DNA of 30,836 nucleotides from JBKHJZ01 sp046537875 (GTDB lineage: Bacteria > Actinomycetota > Acidimicrobiia > Acidimicrobiales > VFJN01), in assembly GCA_046537875.1 (NCBI GenBank), contig JBKHJZ010000020.1, positions 1-30,836 of the forward strand, given 5' to 3'. The position numbers and the translations under genes were made by a program. The notes under the pieces are model-generated. The model ran no database searches, was not told the DNA's origin, and saw only the letters and a program-made list of their open reading frames with translations. This document shows positions 24,401 through 30,836 of the stretch, in pieces (the stretch's first letter is position 1; every line of letters starts with the position of its first letter).

Positions 24401-25033
24401 ATGGCCGATCGCAGCCCCGAGGAGATGTACGCCGACTGGGTGGGGCATGACGCCTACGACCCGGACGGCAACAAGCTGGGTGCCATCCAGGACATCTACT
24501 TCGACGACGAGTCCGACCGGCCGTCGTGGATCACGGTCAACACCGGCCTGTTCGGCCGGAAGGTCAACTTCGTGCCCCTCGAGGGGTCGCGGACCACGGA
24601 GTCGGGCGAGGATCTCGTGGTGGCCTACGGCGAGAGCCAGGTGAAGGACGCACCGAAGGTCGACGCCGACGGCTCGCTCAGCGCCTCGGAGGAGCGGGAG
24701 CTGTACGCGCACTACGGGCGCCCGCATGATGGTGGTGCCGAGCGCGAACCGCGTGAGCGGGGACGGGTCGGGGCGGTGGCCGAGCGTGGCCCGGAGGGCG
24801 AGGGAGCCGAGCGTGAGCGGGAGCCCGAGCGGCCGGCCGGTGCGCCCGGTGGGGAGGCCGGTACGCAGGCCGGCGGTGTGCCGGCCGGAAGTGGTCTCCG
24901 GCTCCGGAAGTACACGGTGACCGAGGAGCGGACCATCAAGGTCCCGGTCACCCGCGAGGAGGTCCGGCTGGAGCGCGATCCCGACGCCGGGCCCGAGGGC
25001 GGGCCCGAGGGCGGCAGCGACCCGGCCACCTGA
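24401..25033 (+). CDS. PRC-barrel domain protein with C-terminal DUF2382 motif
   Basis: A 210-residue protein. Residues ~8-75 are a PRC barrel (WVGHDAYDPDGNKLGAIQDIYFDD, then SWITVNTGLFGRKVNFVPLEG). Residues ~105-165 are a low-complexity Glu/Arg/Gly/Pro linker. Residues ~172-195 (KYTVTEERTIKVPVTREEV) are a short DUF2382 segment. The pairing is known from general stress-type proteins; the molecular role is not established. There is no signal peptide, so it is probably cytoplasmic. ATG 24401 has GGAGG 7 nt upstream, one of the few Shine-Dalgarno-led first genes in this window. The gene is monocistronic and transcribed away from the dikinase operon. Confidence 0.85.
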   Translation: MADRSPEEMYADWVGHDAYDPDGNKLGAIQDIYFDDESDRPSWITVNTGLFGRKVNFVPLEGSRTTESGEDLVVAYGESQVKDAPKVDADGSLSASEERELYAHYGRPHDGGAEREPRERGRVGAVAERGPEGEGAEREREPERPAGAPGGEAGTQAGGVPAGSGLRLRKYTVTEERTIKVPVTREEVRLERDPDAGPEGGPEGGSDPAT

Positions 25034-25132
25034 CCAGCTCGCAGCACGCGCTGGCACGTGCGCTGTGCGGCTGCGCCTGGAGTGGCCTGCGTGGGGTCCA
25101 CCAACGCAACGACCGCACAGGGGCGGGCGCAT

Positions 25133-25549
25133 TCACGAGTGAACCCTGAAGGCCTGGGATCGGCCGCGACCGAACCGGAAGATCGAGTAGTCCCGGTCGA
25201 AGGCGATGGCTTGGTGCACGCCGAGCCGGATCATCACCGACCAGCTGGTGCGATCGACGATCGAGAAGTCCTGGTCCGGGAAGGCTGCCCCCGTGGACGC
25301 GGCGGCCTCGAGGTCCGACACGAGCGTGTTCTCAACGCGTGCGATCCCGGCACGGATGCTGTTGACCAGTCGTTCGGCGACGTCGACTCCCAGACGGCTC
25401 GCGGCCAGGTACCAGGTCTCGATCAGGACGTGGTCGGTGGTGACGAGCTGCCCGGTGAACTCTTCGAGGCGTGCGGCTGCCCGGGTGTGGCTCGCGTCGT
25501 CGCGATCGGCTGCTGCATACCAGGCCGACGTATCGACGAAGACGGTCAC
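25133..25549 (-). CDS. vapC: PIN-domain ribonuclease toxin (VapC-like)
   Basis: A 138-residue PIN domain, normal length for VapC. The acidic catalytic set is visible: D6 (VFVDTSAW), E44 (VLIETWY), D99 (SIVDRTSW) and D118 (AFDRDYSIF). VapC toxins cleave specific RNAs such as tRNA or rRNA (family knowledge); the target cannot be read. GTG 25549 overlaps the antitoxin stop in a GTGA, typical of coupled toxin-antitoxin pairs. All catalytic residues are intact, so it should be active when free of its partner. Confidence 0.9.
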   Translation of the reverse strand: MTVFVDTSAWYAAADRDDASHTRAAARLEEFTGQLVTTDHVLIETWYLAASRLGVDVAERLVNSIRAGIARVENTLVSDLEAAASTGAAFPDQDFSIVDRTSWSVMIRLGVHQAIAFDRDYSIFRFGRGRSQAFRVHS

Positions 25550-25791
25550 CGAGCGGACGTCACCCGGTTGGCGATCGCCCCGGCGACGGCACGCTTGCCC
25601 TGGCGTGCGATGTCGCTGCCGCCCGATCGGCCGATGCCGATGATGGCGGCCGGCGAGGCCTGCGGCTCGACGCCGGCGAGATCGTGATCCACCAGGCGCC
25701 GGATGTACTCGGCCATGGTGATGCCAAGACTCGCGGCCTTCTGCTTGACCCTGGCGTGCTGGTCGGGGTTGAGCGCGATTTGCGTTCTCAT
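25546..25791 (-). CDS. vapB: Ribbon-helix-helix antitoxin (VapB-like)
   Basis: An 81-residue protein whose first ~40 residues (RTQIALNPDQHARVKQKAA, LGITMAEYIRRLVDHDL) fit a ribbon-helix-helix DNA-binding fold: one beta strand and two helices. The C-terminal half (SPAAIIGIGRSGGSDIARQG) is the usual flexible toxin-wrapping region. It should neutralise the PIN toxin encoded directly downstream and repress its own promoter, whose palindromes overlap the -10 and start. The local AT richness of the promoter contrasts with the window and fits an acquired module. Confidence 0.88.
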   Translation of the reverse strand: MRTQIALNPDQHARVKQKAASLGITMAEYIRRLVDHDLAGVEPQASPAAIIGIGRSGGSDIARQGKRAVAGAIANRVTSAR

Positions 25792-25810
25792 GATGTTACA
25801 TCATAACATC
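25790..25810 (-). promoter_or_regulatory. Antitoxin promoter and palindromic operator
   Basis: On the plus strand GATGTTA-CATCA-TAACATC (25792-25810) is a perfect 7-bp inverted repeat. A second one, ATGATG-TTA-CATCAT (25790-25804), overlaps it. The minus-strand -10 TATGAT is at 25800-25805, 8 nt before ATG 25791, so a bound RHH protein would cover both promoter and start codon. Confidence 0.7.
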
Positions 25811-25921
25811 ACAACCGCCACGCAATTTCGGGATCGCTTTCCTTCCCCCGGAGTTGCGGCTCGACTTGGGTGAACGCGACCGCGGCGAGCGTGCGAGCGC
25901 AACCACTCCATGCAGAACGCG

Positions 25922-26143
25922 CTATCCCGCCCCGATGAGCACGAGTGCCCCACCCGCGATGACCATGGCGGTACCGCCGCCGACGAACCACCAAGTCGCG
26001 ATCCGTAGGCTCCGCCGAGACGCCTGCATCATCCTGAGTGCCGTCTCGTTGTCGCATTCCACGTCACTCGCCAGGCCCCTTCGCGAGTGAGCCATGACGA
26101 GGCCCATGGCGATGAAGAAGAGCCCACCCAGAGTGTACGGCAT
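25922..26143 (-). CDS. Small two-helix membrane protein, unknown function
   Basis: A 73-residue protein. TM1 lies at residues 2-19 (PYTLGGLFFIAMGLVMAH). A charged cytoplasmic or loop segment follows (20-48, SRRGLASDVECDNETALRMM), then TM2 at 50-72 (TWWFVGGGTAMVIAGGALVLIG). I recognise no family. ATG 26143 is supported by a TACTGT box 9 nt upstream; longer frames upstream are low-complexity. It stands alone between the toxin-antitoxin pair and the mutase gene. The regular alternation of hydrophobic and charged regions and the promoter support a real gene. Confidence 0.65.
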   Translation of the reverse strand: MPYTLGGLFFIAMGLVMAHSRRGLASDVECDNETALRMMQASRRSLRIATWWFVGGGTAMVIAGGALVLIGAG

Positions 26144-26152
26144 CGGGTTTGG

Positions 26153-26158
26153 ACAGTA
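26153..26158 (-). promoter_or_regulatory. -10 box TACTGT
   Basis: Minus-strand TACTGT ends 9 nt before ATG 26143 of the small membrane protein gene. The 173 bp between here and the mutase stop (26159-26331) holds nothing else I can recognise. Confidence 0.5.
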
Positions 26159-26331
26159 GCCGGGCCTGTCCGGCTGAGACTCAGACCGGCGGCCCGCATG
26201 CTGCCGCGGTCCTTCATGGTCTGCGAGCGCGTTGGCGGCAGGAGCCGCCGACCGAGTGGATGGGCGGTCACGTCGTTCACATCGGGTCGGCTGCTCACCG
26301 TAGCGGCCCTGGTGAATTGGCCGTCCAGGTA

Positions 26332-28473
26332 TCAGGCGGCAGGGCGGCGGGTGCGTAGGACGTCGAGGACCTGCCGGGCCGCCTCGGGGATGTTGGTCCC
26401 GGGGCCGAAGACCGCGGCCACCCCTGCTGACGCGAGCAGGTCGTGGTCCTGTGGGGGGATGACCCCGCCGCACACCACCACGATGTCGCCGCCGCCGGCG
26501 GCCCGTAGCTCGTCGATGAGCTGGGGGACGAGCGTGCGGTGGCCGGCGGCCTGGCTGGACACCCCGACCACATGGACGTCGTGGTCCACGGCGTCGCGCG
26601 CCGCCTCGGCCGGGGTCTGGAACAGGGGGCCGATGTCGACGTCGAACCCCAGGTCGGCGAACGCGGTGGCGATCACCTTGGCGCCCCGGTCGTGGCCGTC
26701 CTGGCCCAGCTTCGCCACCAGGATGCGGGGACGCCGACCCTCGGCCCGGGCGAAGGCCTCGACCTCATCGCGGACCGCCGCGAACTCCTCGTCGCCCTCG
26801 TAGGCCGACCCGTACACGCCGTGGATCGAGCGGGTCTCGGCGCGGTGGCGGCCGAACACCTTCTCCATCGCGTCGCTCATCTCTCCGACCGTCGCCCGGG
26901 CCCGGGCGGCCTCGATGCACAGGGCCAGCAGGTTGCCGTCCCCGGCGGCGCCGGCGGTCAGGCGGTCGAGCGCCTCGCGGCAGGCGCCCTCGTCGCGCTC
27001 CGCCCGCACCCGCTCCAGCCGGGCGATCTGGCTGCGGCGGACCTCGGTGTTGTCGATCGCCAGCACGTCGACGTGCTCGGGGTTCTCGGGCTGGTACCTG
27101 TTGACCCCGACGATCACCTCCTCGCCTCGGTCGATGCGGGCCTGCCGGCGGGCGGCCGACTCCTCGATGCGCAGCTTGGGCATGCCGGACGCCACGGCCT
27201 TCGTCATGCCGCCCAGCTCCTCGACCTCCTCGATCAGCGCCCACGCCTCCTCCGCGAGCCGCTGGGTGAGCGACTCGACGTAGTAGCTGCCGGCCAGCGG
27301 GTCGACCACCTTGGGGATCCCGGTCTCCTCGGCGAGGATCAGCTGCGTGTTGCGGGCGATGCGGGCCGAGAAGTCGGTGGGCAGGCCCAGCGCCTCGTCG
27401 AAGCTGTTGGTGTGCAGGCTCTGGGTGCCGCCGAGCACCGCGGCCATCGCCTCGACGGCGGTCCGCACCACGTTGTTGTACGGGTCCTGCTCGGTCAGTG
27501 ACACGCCGCTGGTCTGGCAGTGCGTGCGCAGCATCGCCGACCGGGGGTCCTTCGGGTCGAACTGCGAGACCACCCGGTGCCACAGCAGCCGCGCCGCCCG
27601 CAGCTTGGCGACCTCCATGAAGAAGTTCATGCCGATCGCGAAGAAGAACGACAGCCGCCCGGCGAAGTGGTCGATGTCGAGCCCACGGCCGAGCGCGTAG
27701 CGCACGTACTCGAGCCCGTCGGCGATCGTGAACCCCAGCTCCTGGACCGCCGTGGCGCCCGCCTCCTGCATGTGGTAGCCGGAGATCGAGATCGAGTTGA
27801 ACCGGGGCATGTGCTGCGCCGTGTGCTCGATGACGTCCGCGACGATCCGCATGCTGGGCTCGGGCGGGTAGATGTAGGTGTTGCGGACCATGAACTCCTT
27901 GAGGATGTCGTTCTGGATGGTCCCGCTGAGCTGGGCCTGATCGACACCCTGCTCCTCGCCGGCGACGACGAAGCACGCGAGGCACGGCAGCACGGCCCCG
28001 TTCATCGTCATCGACACCGACATCTTCTCCAGGGGGATGCCGTCGAAGAGGATCTTCATGTCCTCGACCGAGTCGATGGCCACCCCCGCCTTGCCGACGT
28101 CACCCTCGACGCGCGGGTGGTCGGAGTCGTAGCCCCGGTGCGTGGCCAAGTCGAAGGCGACGGAGAGGCCCATCTGGCCGGCCGCCAGGTTGCGCCGGTA
28201 GAAGGCGTTCGACTCCTCGGCGGTGGAGAACCCGGCGTACTGGCGGATCGTCCACGGCCGGTTGGCGTACATCGTGCCCCGGACCCCGCGGACGAACGGC
28301 GGGAAGCCGGGGAGCGAGTCGAGGTGGTCGATGCCGTCGAGGTCGGCGGCGGTGTAGAGCGGCCCGACGTCGATGCCCTCGGGCGTGTGCCAGGCGAGGC
28401 TCGCGGGGTCGGCGCCCTTCAGCTCCCGTGCCGCGAGGGTGCGCCAGTCGTCGAGGTCGGGCTGCTCGCTCAC
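26332..28473 (-). CDS. mutB: Methylmalonyl-CoA mutase, large (B12-binding) subunit
   Basis: A 713-residue protein. The N-terminal TIM barrel has GTMYANRPWTIRQYAGFST, SVAFDLATHRGYDSDHPRV, TIQNDILKEFMVRNTYIYPP and SISGYHMQEAGATAVQEL, all diagnostic for methylmalonyl-CoA mutase, including the Tyr, Arg and His around the substrate. Residues ~580-710 are the cobalamin-binding domain with KLGQDGHDRGAKVI: D-x-H594-x-x-G, where His ligates cobalt, then VVCGGVIPP. It interconverts methylmalonyl-CoA and succinyl-CoA in propionate or odd-chain and branched-chain catabolism. No small subunit or epimerase is in the window; MeaB lies ~5.6 kb downstream. GTG 28473 follows a TACCAT box by 7 nt, and length fits without the longer upstream frame. 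Apparently monocistronic. Confidence 0.95.
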   Translation of the reverse strand: MSEQPDLDDWRTLAARELKGADPASLAWHTPEGIDVGPLYTAADLDGIDHLDSLPGFPPFVRGVRGTMYANRPWTIRQYAGFSTAEESNAFYRRNLAAGQMGLSVAFDLATHRGYDSDHPRVEGDVGKAGVAIDSVEDMKILFDGIPLEKMSVSMTMNGAVLPCLACFVVAGEEQGVDQAQLSGTIQNDILKEFMVRNTYIYPPEPSMRIVADVIEHTAQHMPRFNSISISGYHMQEAGATAVQELGFTIADGLEYVRYALGRGLDIDHFAGRLSFFFAIGMNFFMEVAKLRAARLLWHRVVSQFDPKDPRSAMLRTHCQTSGVSLTEQDPYNNVVRTAVEAMAAVLGGTQSLHTNSFDEALGLPTDFSARIARNTQLILAEETGIPKVVDPLAGSYYVESLTQRLAEEAWALIEEVEELGGMTKAVASGMPKLRIEESAARRQARIDRGEEVIVGVNRYQPENPEHVDVLAIDNTEVRRSQIARLERVRAERDEGACREALDRLTAGAAGDGNLLALCIEAARARATVGEMSDAMEKVFGRHRAETRSIHGVYGSAYEGDEEFAAVRDEVEAFARAEGRRPRILVAKLGQDGHDRGAKVIATAFADLGFDVDIGPLFQTPAEAARDAVDHDVHVVGVSSQAAGHRTLVPQLIDELRAAGGGDIVVVCGGVIPPQDHDLLASAGVAAVFGPGTNIPEAARQVLDVLRTRRPAA

Positions 28474-28480
28474 GTTCCCG

Positions 28481-28486
28481 ATGGTA
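28481..28486 (-). promoter_or_regulatory. -10 box TACCAT of mutB
   Basis: Minus-strand TACCAT ends 7 nt before GTG 28473, a leaderless layout. The 114-bp region up to 28588 is a divergent promoter region. Confidence 0.55.
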
Positions 28487-28574
28487 CGGACGCCGGCGAC
28501 CTCGCGACGAACCGGCGGCGGCACGATGCCCTGGTCCGCCGCCCCGCGTCGCCAGAGCGATCGGTGCCCTGACC

Positions 28575-28580
28575 TAGCAT
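28575..28580 (+). promoter_or_regulatory. -10 box TAGCAT
   Basis: TAGCAT ends 7 nt before GTG 28588 and supports that start for the membrane transferase paralogue. Confidence 0.55.
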
Positions 28581-28587
28581 CCGACGG

Positions 28588-30792
28588 GTGCTCGACCAGA
28601 GACGTGCCGACCAGCTGTCGGTGCCGCGCTCGGGACCGTCGGCGGACGGAACGGAAGGCGAGGCGCCGGCGCCCCGGGCCGCTCGAGCGCGCCTGGGCGT
28701 CGACGCCGCGGTCCTCTTCGGTGTCTCCGGCATCGCGGTCACGCAGCCGGTGCTCGACCTCTTCGGCCGGAACCCGACCTTCTTCGTCGCCGGGCACTAC
28801 ACGACCCGGCAGATCGTGCTGTTCGGGATCCTGGTGGCGGTCGTCCCGGCCATCGTGCTGTTCGTGCCCGCACTGCTCGCGCGGCTGCTCCACCCCCGGC
28901 TCGCCCGCGGGCTCCACGGCCTGGGCGTCGCCACGCTCGCCGCGCTGTTCGGCCTGGCGCTGTGGCGGACGCTCGACCTCGACGCCGTTGCGCTCGCCGT
29001 CCCCGCTGCGATCTTGCTCGGGGTGGCCGTGGCGGTCGTCGAGTGGAGGTCGAGGCTTGCCCGGCAGTTCCTCGCCTACCTAGCGCTGGGCAACCTGGCC
29101 TTCGTCGTGGTGTTCCTGACGTCGAGCCCCACCGCCGAGCTCCTCACCACCGACCCGGTGGCCGGGCAGCAGGGCACTGTCGTGGTGCCGCCGCTCGAGG
29201 GGCCGGTGCTGATCGTCATCTTCGACGAGATGCCGGTGACGTCGATCATGCGCGGTGACGGCACGATCAACGACGCCCGCTACCCCAACTTCGCGCGCCT
29301 GGCCGAGCGCAGCACCTGGTTCCGGAACGCCGCGACCGAGTCACGGAGCACCCTGGTCTCGGCACCCGGGATCCTCTCCGGCGTCCTGGGCAGCAGCGAG
29401 GAGCCCCCGGTTCTCGAGAACTACCCGCGGAACTACTTCTCACTGTTCGGTGACCGCCATCCCGTCAACCGCTACGAGCTCGTCACCGAGCTGTGCCCCG
29501 CCGACGTGTGCGAGCCCGCCCCTGCCCGGCCGATGCGCCAGATGCTCGACGACGCATCGCTCGTCTACCGGCACCGGATCCTGCCGTCCGAGCTGCGCGC
29601 CGGTCTGCCGCCGGTCGACACCGGCTGGGGTGACTTCGGCGCCGAGGCCACCCCGGCGGCACCCGCGGCCGAGGACGGCGACGCGTCCCCGTCGTCCGAC
29701 GAGCCCTCCGACCCGTTCGCGAAGGCGCGCCAGATCGCCCACGAGGCGAACGGGAGCGCCGGACAGGCCGACGTGTTCCGGCACCAGGTCGAGCTCATCG
29801 ACGCCTCGCCCTCGATCAACCTCCTCCACGTGCTGCTGCCGCACCATCCCTACCGGCTCACCCCGTGGGGCGACGGCCAGCTCCCCGTCACCCGCTTGCC
29901 GGACGACAAGGGCACCGGCGAAGAGAAGCTTCCCGGACCCGACGACCCGGCCCACGAGTTCCGGTACCGGCAGCTCTACGCGCTGCAGGCGATGCAGATC
30001 GGCGCGGTCGACGCGCTGGTGGGCGAGATGATCGACCACCTCGAATCGACCGGCGCGTGGGACAACGCGCTCGTGGTGGTGACGAGCGATCACGGCATCG
30101 ACGCGACCGCTCCCGGCTTCAGTCGCTACCAGAACGAGGCCAGGTCCAACACCGACGAGCTATTCCGCATCCCGCTGTTCATCAAGGCGCCCGGGCAGAC
30201 CGAGGGAGCCATCGACGACGCCCCCGCGTCGACCGTCGACGTCCTGCCCTCGATCATCGACCTGCTGGACATCGAGACCGACTGGGACGTCGACGGGCGC
30301 TCGCTCTTCGACGGCAGCGAGCCGGCGTTCGACCGTCACGTGCGCACCGGCGTCGACGCGGCGATGCGTGTCGCCGCCGCGCACGAGGCCCGGTTCCCCC
30401 GGGGCGACGACTGGGTGGCGCTGGCCGCGGTGGGCGAGGGGGAGGACCTCGTCGGGAGCCCCGTGACCGATCACCGGGTCGGCGAACCCAGCTCGCTGCG
30501 CTGGCGGCTCGACCACGGCGACGTCCTCGACGACCTCTCCGTCGCCGACGATCCGGTGCCCTACATCCTGGAGGGAACCGTGGAGGGGGACGGCGGCCGC
30601 CCACCCGAGCTCGTCGTCGCGATCAACGGACGGCTTGCGGGCACGGTCGGCGGCTACCTCCCCGCCGACGACCGGTGGCGCTTCACCGGCCACATGGCGC
30701 CGTACTTCCGGGACGGTCGCAACGACGTGGTCGCGTACGAGGTCGACCGCTCGGGCGCCGGGGCGGTGTTGCACCCCGTGCAGCAGGCCTGA
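28588..30792 (+). CDS. Membrane-anchored alkaline-phosphatase-superfamily transferase/hydrolase (paralogue of 3667-5856)
   Basis: A 734-residue protein colinear with the product of 3667-5856: polar N-terminus, about five membrane helices (~38-185), catalytic domain, then a beta-rich C-terminal part (LVVAINGRLAGTVGGYL). Shared stretches include AITQPVLDL or AVTQPVLDL, PNFARLAE, STWFRNA, WGDFG, VVVTSDHG and PLFIKAP. Active-site elements are D213-E214, Thr255 in STLVSAPGILSG, and D501-H502. Thr again occupies the nucleophile position, so sulfatase chemistry is unlikely. The window around Thr (VSAPG) differs from the first copy (ISVPS), suggesting a different donor or acceptor (inference). The insert after WGDFG is Ala/Pro/Ser/Asp-rich rather than Thr-rich. 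It lies next to mutB, outside the glycan cluster, with its own TAGCAT promoter. The final 44 bases of the window hold no recognised gene. Confidence 0.85.
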   Translation: MLDQRRADQLSVPRSGPSADGTEGEAPAPRAARARLGVDAAVLFGVSGIAVTQPVLDLFGRNPTFFVAGHYTTRQIVLFGILVAVVPAIVLFVPALLARLLHPRLARGLHGLGVATLAALFGLALWRTLDLDAVALAVPAAILLGVAVAVVEWRSRLARQFLAYLALGNLAFVVVFLTSSPTAELLTTDPVAGQQGTVVVPPLEGPVLIVIFDEMPVTSIMRGDGTINDARYPNFARLAERSTWFRNAATESRSTLVSAPGILSGVLGSSEEPPVLENYPRNYFSLFGDRHPVNRYELVTELCPADVCEPAPARPMRQMLDDASLVYRHRILPSELRAGLPPVDTGWGDFGAEATPAAPAAEDGDASPSSDEPSDPFAKARQIAHEANGSAGQADVFRHQVELIDASPSINLLHVLLPHHPYRLTPWGDGQLPVTRLPDDKGTGEEKLPGPDDPAHEFRYRQLYALQAMQIGAVDALVGEMIDHLESTGAWDNALVVVTSDHGIDATAPGFSRYQNEARSNTDELFRIPLFIKAPGQTEGAIDDAPASTVDVLPSIIDLLDIETDWDVDGRSLFDGSEPAFDRHVRTGVDAAMRVAAAHEARFPRGDDWVALAAVGEGEDLVGSPVTDHRVGEPSSLRWRLDHGDVLDDLSVADDPVPYILEGTVEGDGGRPPELVVAINGRLAGTVGGYLPADDRWRFTGHMAPYFRDGRNDVVAYEVDRSGAGAVLHPVQQA

Positions 30793-30836
30793 TCGCTCCC
30801 GCCGGTGCGGGGCCCGGAGGAGTCCGAGTCCCGCCG

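Noticed and set aside
1..30836. CRISPR arrays, tRNA/rRNA genes, insertion sequences, prophage attachment sites
   Set aside because: No regularly spaced repeats outside the coding 141-bp blades, no cloverleaf or rRNA sequence, and no transposase or integrase motifs were seen on either strand.

Overview
The window is a very GC-rich stretch of bacterial chromosome that looks actinobacterial. Four things suggest a high-GC actinobacterium, plausibly class Acidimicrobiia: the base composition, many GTG starts, TANNNT boxes 6-10 nt from start codons (leaderless-type transcription), and the gene families present. The class is inference; there is no rRNA or other marker gene here.

Positions 1-19638 form a cell-surface glycan locus. 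A 5'-truncated FG-GAP-repeat/glycerophosphodiester phosphodiesterase-like protein (1-1313) is followed by a GT-C type membrane glycosyltransferase (1554-3662), a membrane-anchored alkaline-phosphatase-superfamily transferase (3667-5856, minus), a flippase-like membrane protein (6154-7200) and a sulfotransferase (7197-8147). A minus-strand operon (12472 down to 8189) encodes a Wzm-type permease, a Wzt-type ATPase with a C-terminal substrate domain, a GT4 glycosyltransferase and a second sulfotransferase. A plus-strand operon (12640-16759) holds three glycosyltransferases, two with inserted beta-rich modules. A 941-residue protein (16813-19638) then joins a glycosyltransferase, a coiled coil, a PhyH-type dioxygenase and a bicupin. 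Together these genes can polymerise, decorate (sulfate, possibly phospho-groups) and export a polysaccharide by the ABC-transporter route.

Positions 19706-28473 are mixed. There is a MeaB-type GTPase (19706-20722, minus) and its expected client methylmalonyl-CoA mutase (26332-28473, minus), about 5.6 kb apart. Between them lie a three-gene overlapping operon (20878-24241, minus) with a PEP-synthase/rifampin-phosphotransferase-like dikinase and two small membrane proteins, a PRC-barrel/DUF2382 stress-type protein (24401-25033), a VapBC-like toxin-antitoxin pair (25133-25791, minus) with an AT-rich palindromic operator, and a 73-residue two-helix membrane protein. The window closes with a paralogue of the first transferase (28588-30792).

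The most notable points are the four-module fusion protein, the conserved Thr at the nucleophile position of both 'sulfatase-like' paralogues (which argues against sulfatase chemistry), the dikinase/membrane-protein triad, and a recurrent promoter layout: a TANNNT box, a short leaderless ORF, and a stop codon overlapping the start of the main gene. No RNA genes, insertion sequences or CRISPR arrays were seen, and no stretch over 300 bases lacks a gene.
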